This document shows positions 1 through 8,186 of a DNA stretch of 64,000 nt, one piece after another. This DNA is from Congzhengia minquanensis (GTDB taxonomy: Bacteria; Bacillota; Clostridia; UBA1381; UBA9506), in the NCBI RefSeq assembly GCF_014384785.1, contig NZ_JACRSU010000003.1, forward strand, positions 186,001-250,000, in the 5' to 3' direction. The position numbers and the translations under genes are program-made. Numbering within the stretch: position 1 is the first letter of the stretch; every line of letters begins with the position of its first letter. A model generated the notes under the pieces. It was not told where the DNA came from. It saw only the letters and a program-made list of their open reading frames with translations, and ran no database searches.

Positions 1-156
1 GCAGCCCCGTCCGAACCGGATAAACGGAATGCGTTTGCCCAAAACCGAATATCCTGCAGTGCCGCTTTCTAAAATGTTGTATTCCCCCATCAGACGAAAA
101 AAGTCGTCCATGAAAACATCGTATGTATATTCCTTATCCGTGCTGATAATTTGCAT
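1..156 (-). CDS. M14-family zinc carboxypeptidase, N-terminal fragment
   Basis: Reading the minus strand from an ATG at 156 gives about 52 residues that run off the left edge. They begin MQIISTDKEYTYDVF and contain SVLGKRIPFIRFG. The second stretch resembles the start of the M14 carboxypeptidase fold, where an early G-x-S-x-x-G-R-x-I-P segment precedes the first zinc ligands. The ribosome binding site GAGGTGAT lies at 161-168. Bacterial M14 proteins of this kind often cut peptidoglycan stem peptides, which would fit the M23 peptidase divergently encoded next door. The zinc ligands lie outside the window, so activity cannot be judged. Confidence 0.6.
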   Translation of the reverse strand, partial: MQIISTDKEYTYDVFMDDFFRLMGEYNILESGTAGYSVLGKRIPFIRFGRGC

Positions 157-233
157 ATTCCATCACCTCAGTTCAATTTATGTATAAAAGTGAAAAAAAT
201 TACAAACAATAGCGGTGAAAGGAATGGTGAATT

Positions 234-1001
234 ATGAAGAAAGCTTATGTAAAAGTGAAAAGTAAAAGTGCAACATCCATTTTAAAGCGGCCATACATAG
301 CCGCAACCATTATTGGGGCTGCCATTTGTGCAATTGCTCTTTCTTTTGCCGTAAAACCGCCTGAAACGGACAAAACCGAAAAGGGAACAACGCTGTCTGC
401 CGCTTCTAGCGTGCCGGAAGCTGAGGCGAGCAAAGCTCCGGAACCGCCAAAGGAAACCCCGCAAAAGCAGGCGCCCGCTGAGGTGACAGCACCGGCGCGC
501 CAGGAGGTTACAAATCCCGATACAAACGAGGTGGCTGCCGTAGTACCGGAAGAAGACGCCAGCGTTTCTGTGGGTCTCTTTGGTAAGACGGCGGACGTAA
601 AGTTTGTAAAACCGGTGGACGCGGAAATCATTAAGGCTTATTCCGGCACAAAGCCGGTAAAATCGAAAACACTTGGCGACTGGAGAATTCATTCAGGAAT
701 TGACATAAAAGCGGAAAAAGGCACAGAGGTGAAAGCCCCGGCAGACGGAAAAGTGATAAGCGCCGCCAAAGACGGTTTAACGGGATACACCATATCCATT
801 GACCACGGAAATGGTATAATATCTACGGTGTATAACTTAGAAAGCACCGACAAGGTGACCGAGGGGCAGGAGGTTAAGGCCGGCGATGTGATCGGCACAG
901 CCGGCACCAGCGCGGCATCTGAACTGTTGGACGACCCCCACATTCACTTTGAAGTAACGGTAAGCGGTGAGTTTGTCAACCCGGAAGAATATTTAAAATA
1001 A
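234..1001 (+). CDS. Membrane-anchored M23 (LytM) peptidase, SpoIIQ-like
   Basis: A 255-residue protein with a short basic cytoplasmic start, one membrane segment (about 19-40), a Pro/Ala/Glu-rich linker (about 41-110) and a C-terminal LytM domain (about 120-255). The zinc ligands of an active M23 enzyme are visible: H153 and D157 in HSGID, and H236/H238 in HIHFE. The layout and length match SpoIIQ, the forespore protein that pairs with SpoIIIAH across the engulfment space. Clostridial SpoIIQ keeps the complete zinc site whereas the Bacillus subtilis protein lost part of it. spoIID is not adjacent, so a vegetative cell-wall hydrolase is the alternative. Start ATG is preceded by AAGGAATGGTG. 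Confidence 0.75.
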   Translation: MKKAYVKVKSKSATSILKRPYIAATIIGAAICAIALSFAVKPPETDKTEKGTTLSAASSVPEAEASKAPEPPKETPQKQAPAEVTAPARQEVTNPDTNEVAAVVPEEDASVSVGLFGKTADVKFVKPVDAEIIKAYSGTKPVKSKTLGDWRIHSGIDIKAEKGTEVKAPADGKVISAAKDGLTGYTISIDHGNGIISTVYNLESTDKVTEGQEVKAGDVIGTAGTSAASELLDDPHIHFEVTVSGEFVNPEEYLK

Positions 1002-1057
1002 AAAAACAGCCCTCCGGCTGTGTGATGAGTTACGCAAAAAAAACAATATTAAACTAA

Positions 1058-1084
1058 GGGGGAACCGGCTGCGGTTCCCCTTTT
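1058..1084. terminator. Terminator between the M23 gene and the HPr-like gene
   Basis: Nine-base-pair stem GGGGAACCG/CGGTTCCCC (1059-1067 with 1072-1080), loop GCTG, followed by TTTT on the plus strand. On the minus strand it follows the HPr-like gene and is succeeded by a T-rich stretch and a second small hairpin (1007-1021) with an adjoining T run. It probably serves both convergent transcripts. Confidence 0.7.
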
Positions 1085-1092
1085 CGTAACGC

Positions 1093-1326
1093 TTATTGGA
1101 TATAAGCCTTGATCTCTTCAATAAATTTGTCTGCGTCTTCGCCTTCTGAATGAACGTCAACCTTGATAGGTTTGCTAAGATCGAGGCTGAAAATACCCAT
1201 AATCGATTTTGCATCAACAACATATCTGCCGGATGTTAAGTCTACATCGAATTCATATTTGTTAACAATATTAACAAACGCCTTGATGTCGTTGATGGAG
1301 CTAAGTAAAATGTTGAATGTTTTCAT
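1093..1326 (-). CDS. HPr-like protein without the phospho-histidine
   Basis: A 77-residue protein of HPr length. The segment AKSIMGIFSLDL (residues 39-50) matches the HPr region around Ser46, the target of HPr kinase in Firmicutes. The N-terminal active-site loop that should carry His15 reads SSINDIKAF and has no histidine. It therefore cannot relay phosphate from enzyme I, but might still be serine-phosphorylated or bind HPr partners. I chose the second ATG of ATG-AAA-ATG because AGGAGG sits almost directly against the first; this gives normal spacing. A minus-strand promoter lies just upstream. Confidence 0.75.
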   Translation of the reverse strand: MKTFNILLSSINDIKAFVNIVNKYEFDVDLTSGRYVVDAKSIMGIFSLDLSKPIKVDVHSEGEDADKFIEEIKAYIQ

Positions 1327-1348
1327 TTTCATTCCTCCTTTTACCATA

Positions 1349-1377
1349 ATTATAATACAAAAGCTTCCAATTGTCAA
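1349..1377 (-). promoter_or_regulatory. Promoter of the HPr-like gene
   Basis: On the minus strand TTGACA (1377-1372) and TATAAT (1354-1349) are separated by 17 bases, a full sigma-A consensus. It ends about 20 bases before the ribosome binding site. Confidence 0.85.
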
Positions 1378-1418
1378 TTTATTCTTTGTTAAATTTCAGT
1401 AATTTTTTTACAATTAAT

Positions 1419-1447
1419 TTGACAATTTTTTTGATTTTGTTTATAAT
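1419..1447 (+). promoter_or_regulatory. Promoter of the lipoprotein gene
   Basis: TTGACA (1419-1424), 17-base spacer, TATAAT (1442-1447). It reads toward the lipoprotein start at 1484 and is divergent from the HPr-like promoter; the two are about 40 bases apart. Confidence 0.85.
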
Positions 1448-1483
1448 TGATTTAATATCGAATTAAAGGGGTCGCTGTGCGAA

Positions 1484-2116
1484 ATGAAAAAGAATATGTC
1501 AAAGGGTTTTGTTTGGGCCGCGGTGCTTGCAGTTGCGCTGCTGTTTGCCGGCTGTTCAGACGGAACCAAAGAGGCGGAAAATGCCGCAAAAGCCTATTTA
1601 ACCGCAGTTTCAGGGTTTAATTTAGACGTTATGGAAGCCTGTCTTTCCGAGGGGGAAAACGAAGATTTTGGAATTGACACCACTGTGATAGCCAAAGACC
1701 ATGAACAGACAGATACATATAAAAAGGCCGTGGAGTCTATGTTTAAAGCGTTAAGCGGCACCGTGGAATATTCCATAGGCCAGTCGGAACAAAGGGACAA
1801 GAACACGGTGGTTGTCAACACCGAAATTCGGCATGCAGATGTGAACAAAGAAGCGGTTGACCAGTTTATGCAGCAGAAAATGGACGAATATGCTGACGCG
1901 CACCCGGAGCTTTCGCAAAAGACGGAAATTGAACAGAGCGACGTTGGCATTACGGTAATGGCAGACGCTTATAAAACATTTTTGCAGACGCAGAATAAAA
2001 TTTCATCAGAAGTTGCCATTACGCTTGTCCGCGTGAGGGACCAATGGAAAATTTTAAATGGTGAAGAAAACCGGGAATTGAAGAACTTGTTGACGGAAAT
2101 CTTCGGCACGTTTTAA
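1484..2116 (+). CDS. Predicted lipoprotein with NTF2-like domain
   Basis: A 210-residue secreted protein. The N-terminus has a basic start, a hydrophobic core and the lipobox LFAGC with Cys24 as the lipidation site. The mature part begins with a helical segment (KEAENAAKAYLTAVSGFNLDVMEACL) followed by alternating strands, the pattern of NTF2-like/DUF4878-type lipoproteins that bind small ligands or act as structural domains. No catalytic residues can be assigned. It is monocistronic, with its own consensus promoter and a hairpin directly after the stop. The precise family is inferred from layout only. Confidence 0.75.
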   Translation: MKKNMSKGFVWAAVLAVALLFAGCSDGTKEAENAAKAYLTAVSGFNLDVMEACLSEGENEDFGIDTTVIAKDHEQTDTYKKAVESMFKALSGTVEYSIGQSEQRDKNTVVVNTEIRHADVNKEAVDQFMQQKMDEYADAHPELSQKTEIEQSDVGITVMADAYKTFLQTQNKISSEVAITLVRVRDQWKILNGEENRELKNLLTEIFGTF

Positions 2117-2224
2117 ACGAGGGTAACAAAAGCGCGGTAGAGAAATCCGCCGCGCTTTCGCCCCGCACCCTTAATTAAAATATCACACCACACGATATAC
2201 ACTCAATCAAGGAGCATAAAGGGG

Positions 2225-2262
2225 GATAAGGGAACGGTTTGGTCGTCCCCTTATCCGGGGGG
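2225..2262. repeat. Long palindrome with GGGGGATTATTA tail (copy 1)
   Basis: Arms GGATAAGGG and CCCTTATCC flank a shorter inner stem ACG/CGT. The one non-Watson-Crick position is A-C on the plus strand but G-U on the minus strand, so a minus-strand RNA would pair better. The element starts with GGGGG and is followed by CGGGGGGATTATTA. A structurally equivalent element precedes the second XRE array near 25003-25043. Confidence 0.6.
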
Positions 2263-2281
2263 ATTATTAACAAACAAATAA

Positions 2282-2310
2282 TTGACAGTAAATACCCGAA
2301 ATGATATAAT
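2282..2310 (+). promoter_or_regulatory. Strong promoter upstream of XRE array 1
   Basis: TTGACA (2282-2287), 17 bases, TATAAT (2305-2310), with AAATGA directly before the -10. Transcription would start near 2317, some 165 bases before the first XRE codon. A short G-rich then T-rich segment (2336-2357) follows, so the transcript may either end there as a small RNA or read on into the array. Confidence 0.8.
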
Positions 2311-2374
2311 TATAATGTCACTCATAACTGAATCAAGGGAGTTGCTGTCTTTTTTTGTTTGTATTTTTATTATA

Positions 2375-2422
2375 ATCTACAATAATGTAGATGTCAATAC
2401 TTATATCTACAAATATGTAGAA
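2375..2422 (+). promoter_or_regulatory. Tandem CTACA-N4-TGTAG operators
   Basis: Two palindromes, ATCTACA-ATAA-TGTAGAT (2375-2392) and ATCTACA-AATA-TGTAGAA (2405-2422), have centres 30 bases apart, close to three helical turns. The second abuts a TATATTATA -10-like sequence near 2429-2437. Paired short palindromes of this size are typical XRE-dimer operators, so the array probably regulates itself here. Confidence 0.7.
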
Positions 2423-2480
2423 TTGGTTATATTATACAAAAGGGCAGATGTGAATTTGTAAAATATTTAGGAGGTGCAAT

Positions 2481-2801
2481 ATGTTTTGGGATACGTTTTA
2501 TGACTTATGTAAGAAAAATAATACGACTCCAAATGCAGTTTGTGCAAGCGTTGGATTATCAACTGCTACATCTACCCATTGGAAAAACGGTGTAATTCCG
2601 AATTTGAAAACTGTATCTATGCTGGCAGAATATTTTGACGTTTCCATTGATTATCTTCTCGGGAAAGAAGAAATGACGGTTGAGCAATTTTTAATTGATG
2701 AGAATATGGTAGTGTATCGTCGGAATGGTAAAATTATCAAGGAAAAATTTACAGATGAACAAATGGAACGTGTTGTTAAATTTATTAAAACCATAAAGTA
2801 A
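2481..2801 (+). CDS. XRE-family regulator, array 1 gene 1
   Basis: A 106-residue protein: a Cro/C1-type five-helix HTH (about 5-62, recognition region SVGLSTATSTHWKNG) ending in the family phrase DVSIDYLLGKEE, then about 40 extra C-terminal residues rich in charged side chains. It is the only member of either array with this extension and lacks the GRTD tail. RBS AGGAGGTG (2469-2476) is eight or nine bases before the ATG. It follows two palindromic operators, so it is the best candidate for the autoregulator. Base composition is clearly AT-rich compared with tgt downstream. Confidence 0.85.
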   Translation: MFWDTFYDLCKKNNTTPNAVCASVGLSTATSTHWKNGVIPNLKTVSMLAEYFDVSIDYLLGKEEMTVEQFLIDENMVVYRRNGKIIKEKFTDEQMERVVKFIKTIK

Positions 2802-2809
2802 GGGTTGTT

Positions 2810-3031
2810 ATGTGCGAAATAGAGAGAATTTCGGAGCTTTTGAAAAAGCAGAATAAAACGCAAAAGGAGTTAACGGATTATCTTGGTGTGAGTAAAAATC
2901 TGTTTACAGAATGGAAAGCCGGTCGGAACCATTCTTATTGGAAATACTTAAAAGAAATTGCCGACTGCTTAGACTGTTCCATTGATTATCTGGTGGGCAG
3001 AACGGACATACCCGACGTAAACAAGGGATAG
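2810..3031 (+). CDS. Small XRE-family regulator, array 1 gene 2
   Basis: A 73-residue single-domain HTH with nothing beyond the DNA-binding fold. The reading half (QKELTDYLGVSKNLFTEWKAG) differs from its neighbours, while the C-terminal CLDCSIDYLVGRTDIPDVNKG is shared with them. It starts eight bases after the previous stop, so it is in the same operon. No ligand or toxin domain is present. Function beyond DNA binding is unknown. Confidence 0.85.
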   Translation: MCEIERISELLKKQNKTQKELTDYLGVSKNLFTEWKAGRNHSYWKYLKEIADCLDCSIDYLVGRTDIPDVNKG

Positions 3032-3044
3032 GTGTGAATAAAAT

Positions 3045-3266
3045 ATGGTAAACCTAAGCAATCTATTTCTACGAATGGAAGAATTAAATGTAACTTCAAA
3101 AAAGCTTTCGGATGCAACCGGAATATCCACTGGAAATATCGGTGATTGGAAATATGGCAGGAGTAAGCCGGGCGCTGAAAGCTTAATATTATTGGCCGAT
3201 TGCCTTGATTGTTCGGTAGATTACCTTCTTGGAAGAACAGATGTGCCTGAAATGAACAGAAAATAG
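3045..3266 (+). CDS. Small XRE-family regulator, array 1 gene 3
   Basis: A 73-residue single-domain HTH ending [21 protein letters not shown]. It is closest to the next gene: both have the pattern NLFxRxxExxxTxKxxSxxTGISTGNxxDWKxGR and then a GAE segment, indicating a recent tandem duplication. Its AGGTG ribosome binding site overlaps the stop codon of the previous gene, so translation may be coupled. Confidence 0.85.
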   Translation: MVNLSNLFLRMEELNVTSKKLSDATGISTGNIGDWKYGRSKPGAESLILLADCLDCSVDYLLGRTDVPEMNRK

Positions 3267-3277
3267 GTGATTATAAT

Positions 3278-3502
3278 ATGGCAGATATAAATAATTTATT
3301 TATTAGAATTGCTGAAAAAGGATTAACTGCTAAGATAGTTTCCAATGATACGGGCATTTCGACGGGGAACTTAAGTGACTGGAAAAAGGGGCGGTGTTTA
3401 CCGGGAGCGGAAAACCTTGAACGATTGGCTGATTACCTTGACTGTTCCATCGACTATCTGGTGGGCCGAACAGACGTGCCCGAGGTAAACAGAAAAAAAT
3501 AA
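3278..3502 (+). CDS. Small XRE-family regulator, array 1 gene 4
   Basis: A 74-residue single-domain HTH ending YLDCSIDYLVGRTDVPEVNRKK, a sister copy of the preceding gene with the shared recognition motif TGISTGNLSDWKKGR. AGGTG lies across the previous stop. It is the last gene before a terminator at 3510-3534. As with the others there is no partner toxin, membrane protein or phage gene. Confidence 0.85.
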   Translation: MADINNLFIRIAEKGLTAKIVSNDTGISTGNLSDWKKGRCLPGAENLERLADYLDCSIDYLVGRTDVPEVNRKK

Positions 3503-3509
3503 ATTGAAA

Positions 3510-3534
3510 GGACTGCGTTTGCAGTCTTTTTTTT
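3510..3534 (+). terminator. Terminator of XRE array 1
   Basis: Stem GACTGC/GCAGTC with a GTTT loop (3511-3526) followed by eight T. It separates the array from tgt, which has its own promoter. Confidence 0.85.
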
Positions 3535-3592
3535 ATGCCTGCCCAATACAAAAGAAAGCGCCATTTCAGCCAGAAATTAGGAATTTTACATA

Positions 3593-3621
3593 TTGAAACA
3601 CGGCGAGGGGTGTGGTATAAT
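3593..3621 (+). promoter_or_regulatory. Promoter of the tgt operon
   Basis: TTGAAA (3593-3598), 17 bases, TATAAT (3616-3621). The remaining leader is only about 40 bases and shows no aptamer-like fold. Confidence 0.8.
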
Positions 3622-3635
3622 ATAAATAATTATGA

Positions 3636-4787
<1,152 letters not shown>

Positions 4788-4805
4788 TTTTATGAGGTAT
4801 CAGCT

Positions 4806-5459
4806 ATGTTTAAAAGATTGAGGGAAGACATTCAAACGATAAAAGAACGCGACCCTGCGGCACGAAACGCGTTTGAAATATTTTTTATGTATTCCGGGCT
4901 TCATGCCATCTGGTGGTATAGGGCGTCTCACTGGTGTTACCGCCACAAGCGGTTCAGCTTGGCGCGCTTTCTTTCCCAAAGCGGCAGATTCTGGACGGGA
5001 ATTGAAATTCACCCCGGAGCGACCATCGGCAAGGGTCTGTTCATTGACCACGGCATGGGAGTTGTCATTGGCGAAACCACGGAAATTGGCGATAACGTTA
5101 CCATTTATCAGGGCGTGACCCTAGGCGGCACAGGAAAAGACGTAGGCAAGCGCCACCCCACCATTGGAAACAATGTGTTAATCGGCTCGGGCGCAAAGGT
5201 TTTAGGGCCGTTCACCGTGGGGGACAATTCAAAAATTGCGGCAAACGCCGTGGTGCTTTCTGAAATTCCGCCAAACTCCACCTGCGTGGGTGTTCCGGCC
5301 CGGGTGGTGAAAATTGGAAACAAGCGGGTTTGCCCCGAGGATTTGGATCAGGTACATATTCCGGACCCCGTTTCCATGGAGCTTTGCAAGCTTTGCGCAA
5401 GGCTCGACAAACTGGAAAAAAAGCTGAAGGAAGAAACAACGCATGAGGAGGAAGCTTAA
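4806..5459 (+). CDS. cysE: Serine O-acetyltransferase
   Basis: A 217-residue left-handed beta-helix acetyltransferase that makes O-acetylserine for cysteine synthesis. Hexapeptide repeats run from about 63 to 170 with the active-site stretch [11 protein letters not shown] (80-90, D81/H82) and the coenzyme A-binding [11 protein letters not shown]. The N-terminal helical part is shorter than in enterobacterial CysE, as is usual in Firmicutes. The C-terminus is a charged helix. It lies directly ahead of cysS, linking cysteine synthesis to its charging. No cysK is present. Confidence 0.93.
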   Translation: MFKRLREDIQTIKERDPAARNAFEIFFMYSGLHAIWWYRASHWCYRHKRFSLARFLSQSGRFWTGIEIHPGATIGKGLFIDHGMGVVIGETTEIGDNVTIYQGVTLGGTGKDVGKRHPTIGNNVLIGSGAKVLGPFTVGDNSKIAANAVVLSEIPPNSTCVGVPARVVKIGNKRVCPEDLDQVHIPDPVSMELCKLCARLDKLEKKLKEETTHEEEA

Positions 5460-6863
5460 TTGAAAATATATAATACGCTCACCAGGAAAAAGGAAGAGTT
5501 CGTTCCAATTACACCCGGAAAGGTGAAAATGTATTCCTGCGGGCCAACGGTGTATAATTATTTCCATATCGGCAACGCCCGCCCGTTTATCATTTTCGAC
5601 ACCCTGCGCCGGTATTTGGAGTATATCGGATATGACGTTACCTTTGTTCAGAATTTTACGGACATTGACGACAAAATGATTAAAAATGCCAACGAGCAGG
5701 GGATTACAGTAAAAGAGTTGGCGGATAAATTTATCGCAGAATATTTTAAAGACGCAAAGGGCTTGGGCATTAAAGAAGCAACAATCCACCCAAAGGCAAC
5801 CGAAAACATGGACGCCATAATCAACACGGTAAACACGCTGGTAGATAAAGGATATGCCTATGAATCGAACGGGGACGTTTATTTTGAAACAAAGAAGTTT
5901 TCAGAATACGGCAAACTCTCCAAACAGCCGTTGGAGGACTTGGAAGCAGGCGCGCGCATTGACGTAACCGACGTGAAACGAAACCCTACCGATTTTGCCC
6001 TGTGGAAAGCAAAAAAAGAAGGGGAGCCAGCGTGGGAAAGCCCCTGGGGAGAGGGAAGGCCCGGCTGGCACATTGAGTGCTCTGCCATGGTAAACAAGTT
6101 CTTAGGCGATACCATTGACATTCATTCCGGCGGGCAGGACCTGATTTTCCCCCACCACGAAAACGAAATCGCCCAAAGCGAGTGCGCCAACGGAAAACCC
6201 TTCGCGCGGTATTGGATGCACAACGGCTATATCAATGTGGACAACGAAAAAATGTCTAAATCTAAGGGCAACTTTTTTACTGTCCGCGACGTGGCAAAAA
6301 AATATGACTATGAGGTAATCCGGTTCTTTATGCTCAGCGCCCACTACAGAAGCGTCATCAATTTTGCAGACGAACTGCTGGCTCAGTCGAAATCCGGTTT
6401 AGACCGTCTTTATAACTGCCTTTATAATTTGGAATTTTTAACGGAGAAATCGAAAAAACGACCGTTAACGCCTGAAGTGGAAACGGCAAAAACTGAAATC
6501 TTATCGTTTAAAGACAAGTTCTGCGCCGCGATGGACGACGATTTAAACACCGCAGATGCAATTGCCGCCTTATTCGATTTGGTAAAATATTTAAACAGCG
6601 CAAACAAAGAAGCTTGGCCAAAGGAGCTTTATGACGTATCAATTGGCCTTATGCGCGAGCTTGGCGGTGTTTTGGGAATATTTCACCGCCAACAGGAGGA
6701 TACTATATCTGAGCGGGCAAAAGAACTGATTGAGCAGCGCAAAGAAGCCCGCGCTCAAAAAGACTGGGCAAAGGCTGATGAAATCCGTGATGAGCTGCTT
6801 TCGTTGGGAATTGAAGTTGCAGACACCCGTCAGGGCATGAAAATCAGAATTTTGGAAAAATAG
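5460..6863 (+). CDS. cysS: Cysteinyl-tRNA synthetase
   Basis: A 467-residue class I synthetase. Visible features: zinc ligand Cys27 in YSCGPTVYNY, the HIGH-type motif HIGNARP (36-42), GWHIECSAM (another zinc-binding segment), HSGGQDLIFPHHENE, and KMSKS at 264-268. The start is TTG directly after the cysE stop, with AGGAGGA at 5446-5452. Followed eight bases later by mrnC, the usual Firmicutes order. Confidence 0.96.
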   Translation: MKIYNTLTRKKEEFVPITPGKVKMYSCGPTVYNYFHIGNARPFIIFDTLRRYLEYIGYDVTFVQNFTDIDDKMIKNANEQGITVKELADKFIAEYFKDAKGLGIKEATIHPKATENMDAIINTVNTLVDKGYAYESNGDVYFETKKFSEYGKLSKQPLEDLEAGARIDVTDVKRNPTDFALWKAKKEGEPAWESPWGEGRPGWHIECSAMVNKFLGDTIDIHSGGQDLIFPHHENEIAQSECANGKPFARYWMHNGYINVDNEKMSKSKGNFFTVRDVAKKYDYEVIRFFMLSAHYRSVINFADELLAQSKSGLDRLYNCLYNLEFLTEKSKKRPLTPEVETAKTEILSFKDKFCAAMDDDLNTADAIAALFDLVKYLNSANKEAWPKELYDVSIGLMRELGGVLGIFHRQQEDTISERAKELIEQRKEARAQKDWAKADEIRDELLSLGIEVADTRQGMKIRILEK

Positions 6864-6871
6864 AGGGAAAC

Positions 6872-7288
6872 ATGAATATTGAGTCAATTTTAAAAGAAAC
6901 GAACGCGCCAGATGTGCGGGAACTGTCGCCCCTCACCTTAGCCTTTGTGGGCGACAGCGTTTACGAGTTATTTATCAGAACAAAAATCCTGTCCGCCGGC
7001 AGCCGCCCTGCCGGAGAGCTACATAAAATTGCCGTAGGCTATGTAAAGGCAAAAGCACAAAGCACAGCAATGCATGAACTGAAAAGTAGCCTTTCTGATG
7101 AAGAACTGGGCATTTACAAGCGCGGCAGAAACACCAATATTCACACCGTGCCGAAACATGCCGACATGAACGACTACCGCCAGGCAACAGGCCTTGAGGC
7201 ACTGGTGGGGTATCTGTTCATTACAGGACAGGAGGAAAGGTTAAGCGAAGTTTTAGAATTTGCTTTTGCCGCAATTAGCCGGGCATAA
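6872..7288 (+). CDS. mrnC: Mini-ribonuclease III
   Basis: A 138-residue RNase III catalytic domain without the double-stranded-RNA-binding domain, the form that matures 23S rRNA ends in Bacillus. The metal-binding acidic positions are seen in LAFVGDSVYE (D28) and GLEALVGYL (E109); the family block KRGRNTNIHTVPKHA is intact. Eight bases after cysS. Confidence 0.92.
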   Translation: MNIESILKETNAPDVRELSPLTLAFVGDSVYELFIRTKILSAGSRPAGELHKIAVGYVKAKAQSTAMHELKSSLSDEELGIYKRGRNTNIHTVPKHADMNDYRQATGLEALVGYLFITGQEERLSEVLEFAFAAISRA

Positions 7289-7307
7289 TAGCTCGGAGGA
7301 ATGGAAT

Positions 7308-8168
7308 TTGAAATTAAAAAAAACAGTTCGCACCATAAAAATCTATGCCGCAATTACAGCAGGCGTGTTTTTAGCGTCTTTAGGAATTAATCTATTTTTA
7401 GCGCCCCATGCCATTGTTTCCGGTGGCGCTTCCGGTATTGCGATTTTGGTAAACCGCTTAACCGGCTTTCCCATGGGAACGTTTATGCTGTTAATCAACA
7501 TTCCGCTGTTTATTTTGGGCTCCATTTTTTTGGGTCATGGATTTGGAATTCGTTCCATTTACGGCACAATTCTGTTTTCTGTGTTCACAGACGTTACCGC
7601 CCTGCTGCCCGGCCTGACCGAAAACCTCATTATGGCGTCTGTTTTTGGCGGCGCATTACTCGGCATGGGATTTGGCATTGTGTTTTTAGCAGGCGCCACC
7701 AGCGGCGGAACAGACATTTTGGCCTCCTTGGGGCATAAGGCCATTCCTGCAGTTGACGTAGGAAAATGGATTTTTATTATCGACATTGTGATCATTTCTT
7801 CCGGCGCGTATCTGTTCCGCAACACCGAGTTGGTGCTGGCAGGTATTTTAACTCTGTTTATCAATTCGCTTTTGGTAGACTACATCATATCCGGCGCCAA
7901 TGTGGCAAAAATTGTGTATATTATCTCGGACAAAAGCGAGGAAATTGCCAAAGAGATTATGGAAAAGGTGGAGCGGGGCGTTACGGGAATTTATACCCGC
8001 GGTATGTATATTAAAGAGGACCGCACCATGCTGATGTGCGTTGTAAAACGGTTTGAACTGATTCGGCTTGAACGGATTGTTGAAAGACATGACAAGCGTG
8101 CTTTTTTAGTTTATTCCCAAGCGCGCCAGGTTACGGGAGAAGGTTTTAAAATATATCCAATACATTAA
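7308..8168 (+). CDS. YitT-family membrane protein
   Basis: A 286-residue integral membrane protein: about six hydrophobic helices (DUF161 repeats, with the typical SGGASGIAILVNRLTG and GATSGGTDILAS phrases) and a soluble C-terminal DUF2179 domain (about 205-285, ERGVTGIYTRGMY). Function in the family is poorly defined; transport of a small solute is suspected. The start is TTG at 7308, nine bases or so after CGGAGGA; an upstream in-frame ATG would lie inside mrnC. A second member is encoded at 11805-12641. Confidence 0.88.
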   Translation: MKLKKTVRTIKIYAAITAGVFLASLGINLFLAPHAIVSGGASGIAILVNRLTGFPMGTFMLLINIPLFILGSIFLGHGFGIRSIYGTILFSVFTDVTALLPGLTENLIMASVFGGALLGMGFGIVFLAGATSGGTDILASLGHKAIPAVDVGKWIFIIDIVIISSGAYLFRNTELVLAGILTLFINSLLVDYIISGANVAKIVYIISDKSEEIAKEIMEKVERGVTGIYTRGMYIKEDRTMLMCVVKRFELIRLERIVERHDKRAFLVYSQARQVTGEGFKIYPIH

Positions 8169-8186
8169 GAAAGGAGCTGTAACTTC

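Larger units (their letters stand above)
2117..2480. other. Intergenic region with hairpins, promoters and operators of XRE array 1
   Basis: This 364-base gap holds, in order: a GC-rich hairpin with loop (2128-2157), the likely terminator of the lipoprotein gene; a second long hairpin (2225-2256) followed by GGGGGGATTATTA; a consensus promoter (2282-2310); a G-rich then T-rich stretch (2336-2357); two CTACA-N4-TGTAG palindromes; and an AT-rich stretch leading to the first XRE gene. A 48-codon open frame starts inside it at 2315 but has no ribosome binding site. Confidence 0.7.

Noticed and set aside
2315..2461. A 48-codon open frame after the array 1 promoter (begins MSLITESREL)
   Set aside because: No ribosome binding site, it runs through the operators, and its composition looks like noncoding AT-rich sequence.
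2481..3502. Prophage or toxin-antitoxin explanation for the XRE genes
   Set aside because: No integrase, structural, lysis or toxin-like gene is present on either side, and the same arrangement occurs twice.
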